NCBI GenBank assembly: GCA_021234535.1
Contig: CM037838.1
Coordinates: forward strand, 9,115,506-9,179,505
Source: Stichopus chloronotus
Lineage: Eukaryota; Echinodermata; Holothuroidea; Aspidochirotida; Stichopodidae
Reading direction: 5' to 3'
DNA: 64,000 nt
Shown here: positions 54,801 to 63,800 of the stretch, piece by piece
How the letters are laid out: every line of letters starts with the position of its first letter
Numbering within the stretch: the first letter of the stretch is position 1
The notes under the pieces: model-generated
What the model was told of the DNA's origin: nothing
The model's input: only the letters and a program-made list of their open reading frames with translations
The model's database searches: none
Made by a program: the position numbers and the translations under genes

Positions 54801-57800
54801 AGTTTGCCAGCACCCCAACCACCACCCCTGCGTCAAATTCAGCCTCCTCGGGCCCCAGTGCTGATAGCGAGCCGATCTCACCCCCTCCGGTACCCATGAC
54901 ATCCTTGGACAAGATCCTTTCATCCTCCCTGGAGATAATGGACGGTGTCGTCAACTTGGTTTCCCAGCAAGAGGTGAGTCAATAAAAGACAAACCTACCC
55001 CATTGAAAGTTTGAATTACTGCTTGTTTTAAAAAAAAAAAAAATCTTGAGTGCCTGTTGGGTACAGTGCTGTAATCATTTTCTTTATTTTCATTCTTGTT
55101 TTTGATTAATAACATAATTTTGAAGTAGAGAGACCACTCCCAAATATTGACTACCATTAATGAACGATTTGCTTCTTGTACTTTGCCAGGAATCCCACAG
55201 AGATACAATTTTGAGACTGGGCACCGACATATTGACGTTGCCAACACCACCGGCCATTCAGCAGCATGTGAAGACCCTCTTGACAACGGTGCAGCCGTCA
55301 GGTTCGGCCTACCACAATCACAAGGTAGGGAATTGAAGCCTAGCTGAAGTATGTTATTGGACTAATTTGCAAAGTTGTCTTAGCCCAGACCTAGCACGAT
55401 GGTTGCTTTTCTAGGGTGTGATATTCAAGTTTTGGCTCAGCTGCAATCACATTTGAAACCTAGCTGTAACAGGTAACAGCACTTGCGGCAGAGTCATATT
55501 AGCTCAGCCTGATGGTGGCTATACTTCAGCATTATACTTAAGTTGTGTGTTTACCTACCACAATCATAAGTTTGGCAGTTGAAACCAAGGTGTAACAGGT
55601 ATTTAACTGGTCTATTAGGACATAATCCTAACTCAGATCTAGACCTTCACATTTTCCTGCCATTAAACTGAAAATTCAGGTGACAACATTTTCCAGCAAA
55701 ACAATGCAGTTTGGTTAATCACTTTCCTTGTCAACTATTGGTATTTTAGTGGAACAAAACTTATCTACGTGATCAATCTCACACAATTTTTTTCTCATAT
55801 TAGTTCTGAAACTTAACAAGCTTAATTCTCCAAACAGCTTGTCTTCAGTACATGTAAAGCTTTTATCTGGTAACAGCTACAGATTTAGACCACCCACCTT
55901 TTAAAATTAGGTTAAAATAAATTTAGAAATAGATAAATAAAAATCACATTATGGTTATCCTAATGAGTGCAGTCACATGGCCACTGTGTGCTCAAGGTAG
56001 TAACTCAGTGTAACTCTGTCACTCGTCTTGATTCAAGTTAAATGCAATATTAAAATACAAAACCAATGGAGCATTAGTTTCTAAAGTTTTCTGTTGAAGC
56101 AAGTGTTTTGACTCAAGAAGGTAATTTTTTTTTTTTAAGAATGGCACATATCTTGAGGTTGTTACACATGCAGTTGTTTGAAGAATCATAACTGACAATC
56201 ACTGGCCAACTTTAGGCTGCATCTGATTATCCAGATGTCTTGGTCGTGGTAAAGGTTGTCCATTTGTATCCATTCTTAGGTAGTTAATATCAAAACTCCT
56301 CCAGAAGAAGATACACAAATTGCTCTTGTGTTGGCTATCAAACAGACTTGAACCTTTTCTCTATGGGCTGCTTTTTTAATGCATCGATACTGAATATTGC
56401 GATTTCAATTGTGATTGTATCTTATGCTCTTACAAGATTTACTTTTGATTCAGTATAACTGTTCAGTTGAAGCAGCCTCTCCTGGGGTGATATTAACTAA
56501 TTCATTATTACGTTTTTTTTTTTTTTTAAATCAGGACCAGGCCCTCTTAGCTCATGTCGTCCAGTGTCTGAATGCAGCACCTCTTGAGGAGACCAAGGCT
56601 GTAGCGGTCCCGGCCCCTGAACTGGATCCAGAGGCCTTCCAGAGATTGGTAGTCACTGCACGTTCGGTTGCTATGTCCAGACCCAAAAATCTGGTATTGT
56701 TCGCTGATAGTGACCTCAATTCCACTCTGCTTGGAGATGCTGGTGGGTTTGCCTCGTTAAATTGTTTATTCATTGATGTACTTTATGTGACATCTTGCTG
56801 CTTAGCAATTACATTTTCTTAGATAAGTAGGACAGGAAGACCTGCAGGCACTATGCACCGTCCACTAGCTTCTTACATTTATTTAAAGTTAAGTACTGTA
56901 ACTTAAATGAAATTTTAAATGAAATCACTCTAAAATTTGGGATTGGAGGGATAGCTCTTTAAATTTTTCAAAATGACTTTTTTTTTACTGTCCTGTTCTT
57001 TCTGTGAAAGATGCAACACTGTACCCTCAGGACAGTGCCTCGGATGTTACTTCAGAGGTGGGATCCAGCCCCACCCTCGACATGGACGAAGATGAAGGAC
57101 AGCATTTCCTGACACGCTTGCTTGATGCCTTTTGGAGACTTCACAGCGCTAAACCGTCTAACCCAATGTTGGCCCCAGCATGCCTGCCTGGTGAGTATTG
57201 CATATGTTTGGTGCCTTCAGTTTGGTTTCATCAGTGAATCCTTTCTACAGAACATGTTGAAATGAATTGATGTTTATCCCTTTTCAATTCAATGGCAATA
57301 TATTCCCATTGTTTGATGCCTCCATCGCATAACTTTAAATATGAATTTTTTGCCAAAAAGCTATAGAAATTGTACAAATATTGAAGAGGTGTACTGTCAT
57401 TTTTTCTTTTAATACTTGTGCAATCAGACCAAATCCCCGAAGATTGGTTGATCTTTCTTGCTTGCTTGGGACATGCTTCAAATAGTTTTTGACTATCATT
57501 TTTTTCCCCTTGAAAACTAGCTATGTATTACATCTAATGACTTGATCACACTGACAAATTTGTAAGAAGAAATATTACAGTATCGACAAAATTGTAACAA
57601 GAAATATCACAGTTGGATATTTAATTGAGTATTCATGAGGTAATTTAGACAAAATCCTTGATGCATTTATTTGGAAACAAAGCCCTCTCATTGGAACTTG
57701 CATAGAGTTTATTCAGCTTGGTATTTGTATTGTTAACGTGGACATACCCATCTTTTTTGCACAGGATTGACTCACATTCGAAATCACCGTGGGAGCCCTG

Positions 57801-60800
57801 GTAGAGATCATCTACGCGTTTGCAAGCACTGATCTGTCTATCGTACCGCTGGCAACAAAACTTATAATGAGACTACTTATATCAGAGGTATGAGCCACAC
57901 AGTTGAAACCTCTCTCATAATCACTTAATTCCTTAGAATATACACCAGAATTAATCCAGTGTCGACTTAAAAAATTCAAACAGTTCAAATCAGGCCCCCT
58001 TATGCTCTATTGGGATCAATATTTTCTCATTAGTAACGTAAAAAATTGGTGACCTGTAGTTGCATCAGTTGTCCCTTACAACTAGAGTTACTCAAGAATA
58101 TTGGTCCAACGAGAGAAAGTAAAAAATGGTACGTTATTCTGGGATCGTGTCATCATAAACTAGAAGTAGAATAGATACCCTTGTCTCAGGTTTGATTTGT
58201 TTTTCCATCACCACAGGATACCAACGTAAGCTTCGCCGCAAAGCAAGCACTCATCAGGGTGATGCACCCTCACCAGAAGGACCAACGTGTGATAATACCG
58301 TCTCCTCCGAGGTGCAGTTCTCCATCTGCAGATCAAGGGGCACCAGCCTGATGAAGATAAGGAGATTCCACCAGAGGCAGAGGAGGGCGCCGGAGGCGTC
58401 GTCAACGAACAGGAGGTCTCAGAATCCTCCCACGATGAGGCATCTTATGACGTCATTGTGAGTTGTGTCACGTTTATCATAATCACTATCCGCACGGGTG
58501 GATGTACCTTTGGGGGAGAACCCTTGCCACAAAAAAATGTCAAAGCCCCTTCGACTGTAATTCTCCACTATACTACGGTAAATGCATTGGTGTGAAGTCA
58601 CAAAGTGAGGGCAAAAGTTGCCGGTCTCTTTCTCCCACTGTCTAATCCGTTGGAAGTAAACTCCATAGACCTTTAGTGTACCCCTATAATTATGACAGCC
58701 TAAAGTAAGATAATCAACAATGTGGATAGTACCTTTTTTTATTTCGTACGGTGGCTACCTCTGGATTTAGTGTGGTTACTCTACCCAAAATATAAAACAA
58801 TGTAATTTTGTGGGGGTCCTTAGGCACGTGCCCCGCCAGCCCCGGCTGTCTGCAACCTGATGTGCAACAACCAAATCCTGGTGTGCATGAAACGTCAATG
58901 ATGATTAAACAAGAACCAAATCGTCGGCAGGTGTTCCTTACCTAAATCACTGTGGTACCAGCCTCTGAAGTGCTGAGGTGAATGTGTGCAAAAGTGAAAT
59001 GCAAATTGTCACATGTAGCCTACATTTTGGACACTTTTGGTCTCTTCATAAATTTCACTTTTCGGAAAGAAGACTTTTAAGGATGATTATAACTGGCACT
59101 CATTTACTGACGTGTCCTTGTCTCATCAATGCTGGAGCACCTTTGGAAGCAACCCTTTGACTTTTTTTGGATGGATAGATTCATTCCCTCATTACTTTGA
59201 AGAAAATGGCACAGGAGGATATGAAGACTCGGATTTGTCGTGATTTCCTAGACCGTTTCTGCTTTTATCCCATTTCTTGTAGGAACCGGTACCAATGGAG
59301 CTGGAAGGAGATGGCGACCCTGAACCAGAAGCTCCCGCCAACGGTGCAGTCGGGAGCAGACTCAATTTTGAATCTCTTCTGGGTGGAAGTAGAGTGGGCG
59401 GTTTCCCACCCATGCTGGACATCCCCCCAGAGGCTGACGATGAGGTGGGTTGTCGTAATGTTTGCACATGGTTCAACAGACACAGATGTCTAAACCTTGA
59501 AGATATATTCAACTGACTTTTTTTTTTTGAGTCATTTCCAAGTTTTGGGGATGTTTACTTATATCAGTTTTGAACCACCAGTGTTCGCCCTTGTAATGAA
59601 ACACCTAATCATGAAATTGTGATATAAATTAAGATATGTGTTATGTCGGAACTATATGTCGATGTGCCCTTGTCTCTGCAATGATGTTGCATTGAGGAGT
59701 TACTCAACATCTCTTATTTTTTGCTGTGGGGTGCATTTTATTTTCAATTGGAATACATCTTTCCTCTACCCATCGCAGGCAATGATGGAATTGGCCATTG
59801 CTCTGAGCCTACAAGACCAATCCAGTGGTACAGCTGGCAGTGGGCTGAATCTTCAAAACTTGGGATTAGCCTCAGACGTGCAAGGTGTTGGAGCTGCGCA
59901 AGGTCAAAGTTCATCTTCCTTGGAGACTGGAACCCTCTCAGATACCACGGCATCAGGTAAAGGAATAGTCCTGGAGCTGAAATTGTAGACTGCTACTACC
60001 AACCTTTCCATTGAGTTGATGCTCACACGTTTTCTGCTGTGTGTGTGTTTGTGTTAACATTCTTTTCATTTTAGCGTTACGTTTTGATGAGTTCATCAGT
60101 TGCCTGCTTTTACCACCTTGGTTTTTAATTAGCTGCTTACTCATGTTCTGTTATGTGCATTTTGGTTATTTTTCATTTCATGTTAGTGTTACATAATATT
60201 GATAAATTCACCTGTGGCCTGCCACTTCCAGCCTGTTCATTGGTGGATGCTCTGTTACAGGTTTGTCTTAATATTCATTTCATGTGATTTGATGAGTTCA
60301 ACTGTATGCTGCTACTTCTTTATGCTGTATGTTCTGTCATGTGTGTTTCTGTTATTCCCCTCTCTTTTTAAGAACTCTTTTCATCAGTTCATTCTTTGAC
60401 TGCATTGCTCTCATTACAGCTGCCAGTGATGATGAGGGCAGCACAGCTGCCACGGACGGTTCGACACTCCGCACCTCGCCTGCAGGAGCATGCTGGCAGT
60501 GCGGAGTCAGAGAGCGGTGCCAGTGGGGTAGATTCCATCACAGGAGAACACAGCAGTAAGTTAAAAAGATCTCTCCATATGGACTTGCTTATTGCCTGGA
60601 AAGATTTGTTGTCTGTAATGAAATTTGAGTGATGACTACCATTTTGCATTAACTGGACCTAAGGTCACTCTCTTTTTTCTTCAGGTTTAAATAACTGTCA
60701 AATAGGGAGGTGAAACATTGTACATATTGCAATGTCTGTTTGTTCATTACTGTCTTTCCAGTGAGCGGAAGGAGCAGCGCCTATGGTGACGTGCAGGACC

Positions 60801-63800
60801 AAGGAGCTGGAAGAACGGACGGTGGATCTGACCGGGGCGTGGTGACCGGGACGTGCAGCGGCAGCCAGGAGATGTTAGTCTCTGATGATACCAACTCTTC
60901 TCAGAGAATTCACCTGCTGAGACTGCTCTTACTGGAGAGATTGCTGGAGTACATGCCAGAGCTGAGACAAGTGGGCGGAGTCAGAGCCATCCCTTATATG
61001 CAGGTAAGGCCATGATGGGATCATTGTAAAAGAATCTCATCCGTGCAAGGAAAGGCAGATCGTGAGCGAGGTGTTATGACCTTTGTGAACTTACGTGTCA
61101 CAATCCAAAATACAGTAAATATGTTAGAATTGTATCTAGTAACTTCACCTGTTACATAGAAATATGCCATACCCTCCCTGTGTTATATCGTTTTCAGTTA
61201 CCCATGTCTACCACAAGGACATGTCCACCTGCTATTTGTCCACTGTTTTTAATGTGTCCTTGTGTGTGTGTCTTCTATGAATCATTCTTTTTAACCCATG
61301 TAATATCTTGCATTCCCTTTATGTATGTATATGTATTTTGTTTCTTTTTATTTGCCATAGATTATAAGTTTGTCTGTACATTACAGTATTTTTGTCCCAT
61401 TATATATTGTCATTATCTACATGATATAGAATGTTCTATCTACTAATATCTACTGCTCTGTCAGCTGGTATCTACTGCTCTGTCTACTGCATTTTAATTC
61501 AGAATTTACCTAATATAATAGATGTAGGTCTTTTGTAAACCCAACCCCTATTATATTCTTAGCTCAACTATATCAAGGAGCATCTTTGCTTCCCATGGGT
61601 TGTCCTCAGTTTAACATGAATCATGTATGCTGCACCTATTTTGTTACTGAGACTGGAATAATTACTAATAAATAATTAAAAGAAATTAATGTTCAGTCCA
61701 CCAGAAGTAATTTGGTGTATATTCTGTTAGGACTCTATGCAAATTGCTAGAGCATCCCTACGTCTTACAAAACAACATAGATAATGCCATGAAACTGTCA
61801 CATGTAGTTTTTGGATTTACTCTCTTGAAAGAATCAAGGACAGAACAAACAATTCAGCCTCAACTGTCTGTGAGGTGAACTGTTGCTCCACGTGTCAAAA
61901 TCCTGATACCAACATGATGATGATATTCGTTTCCCATGATCCAATTTTTTTTCAGGTGATTCTGATGTTGAGTTCAGACTTGGATCTGGAGGAAGACAAG
62001 GACAGGGAAGCCCTCGACCATCTCCTGGAGACGATGCTGAAAGAACTTGAGATAGAGAAAAGAGAATTCAAGAAGATATCTGAGCGAACACCAAACCACG
62101 AGGTCCAGCTGATCGTGATGAGACTGCTTAGTGTCTTCATGTCGAGGACCAAGTCAGGAACCAAGACAGCCTCAGAGGTACAAAATTCAGTCAGACAGGT
62201 TCACCGTCCTCCCACAGGAGCACAGAGATATCTTGCTTCTATGCTTTTAATCAACATTTACATGAATTGTTACCACAATGGATGTCTTACAAATCAGTTA
62301 TTCGAAAAATGGAAGTTTTTGTCGTTACGCATCTCCTGTTTGTGCCATCCGTATAAAATGTGTAGTACCACATTAATCAGTATGGTAGCCTGTAAAAGTG
62401 GTGTTAAGAGAGTGGTTTTAATTTTTGTAAATTTTAAACAAATTATGACATTTTTTTTGGTGTCATTTATTAATATCCAGTATGAAGTTCATCATCTGCC
62501 CTTAACTTCCATCTTTACTTTTCTCCTTTGAACTTCCTGATGTTCTGCAGGCATCCACTCAGATATCCCATGCGACTGCATCTTCTCTCCTCAAGAGCGG
62601 AGCTGTTGACTTCTGCCTCTGCATCCTCCGATCTCTCCTGGAGCACTGGTTGGAAGTCGGCCAGGAGGATGTAAGTCCTTAAGATGTTTTTGATCATTAA
62701 ATGGTATCAGAGATTAGGAAAGGTGGCTTTGAGAAAATGCTCTTGTAGTGATGAACAAAGATGAAAACCTTTGCAACACTGTATGTACCTAGTGATGCAT
62801 CCCCTAGAAAAAAAACATAAACTGTATTATACATTGAAGTGCTCATTGAAATGGAAACTTTGCTGCACAAATTCAAAGATGATAAAAAGATTTGGTCATT
62901 TTGAAGTTTAAATTTTCAACAATTTATGAGAGCCCGAATCATTAGTTTGTACAAATGTAGAACAAAAAGTAGTGTTGGCATTGGTATAAGCCGACATTTA
63001 AGATGGTTTATATTTTTGATTGGCTACTTTTCTTTGAAATAGTCATTTAAAGTAATCTCTTCTCCATCCAGATGGAATATGTTCTTTCAATTTGTGTTTT
63101 CTGGTGTCTTTAAAGTATTCCATGGGAGGTATTAAAACATTTGGCGAACAGATTTTAAATTACAATCATTTCTTTTTTTTCTCCCCAGGACACTGCTGCA
63201 CCTGGCAACAATTTACTTAAGCCCCATCCTCCATCATCACCCCCTGACATGTCTCCCTTCTTCTTGAGGCAGTATGTCAAGGTAAAGCCTCTAGCAAATA
63301 GGAATATATGTCAAATGGCCACTTTGTACCAGCATCTGTTGTTTGTCAAATGTTGCATGTTTGATTGTTTCCCTTTGCTCTTTCACACATTGATTGATTG
63401 ATTGAAGATGTCATTCAATTTTATATGTAAGTTTACGTTTCATATGTAACTGTGTCTGTGTTTTACATATTGATTAATTGATTGAACCAAGATGTAGTTA
63501 GTCCTTTACAAGTGATTATTTGTTTATTCTCCTTTACACATTGATTGATTGATTAATGTATTGATTGTTTGAATGATTGATTTGGGTGATTTAAATAAGC
63601 ATTTTAATACACTATGGTGTAATGAAGTGGTTTTGTGACAGTGTAGAAAAGAGAATGCCATTTTCCCCTAGACTTGTCTGTCACATTAGAGCATAAGAAA
63701 AAAAAAAAACCAAAGCCCACACTAATTAATTGTTACTGCATTCGCAAGTGACAAGGATTGTTCTTTTCCTTTGCACATTCTGAAAAGACATTAACAAATT

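Noticed and set aside
61180..61446. Open frame of 88 codons in UBR4 intron 61
   Set aside because: Cys/Phe/Tyr-rich translation of a T-rich intron; exon 61 joins exon 62 in phase without it.
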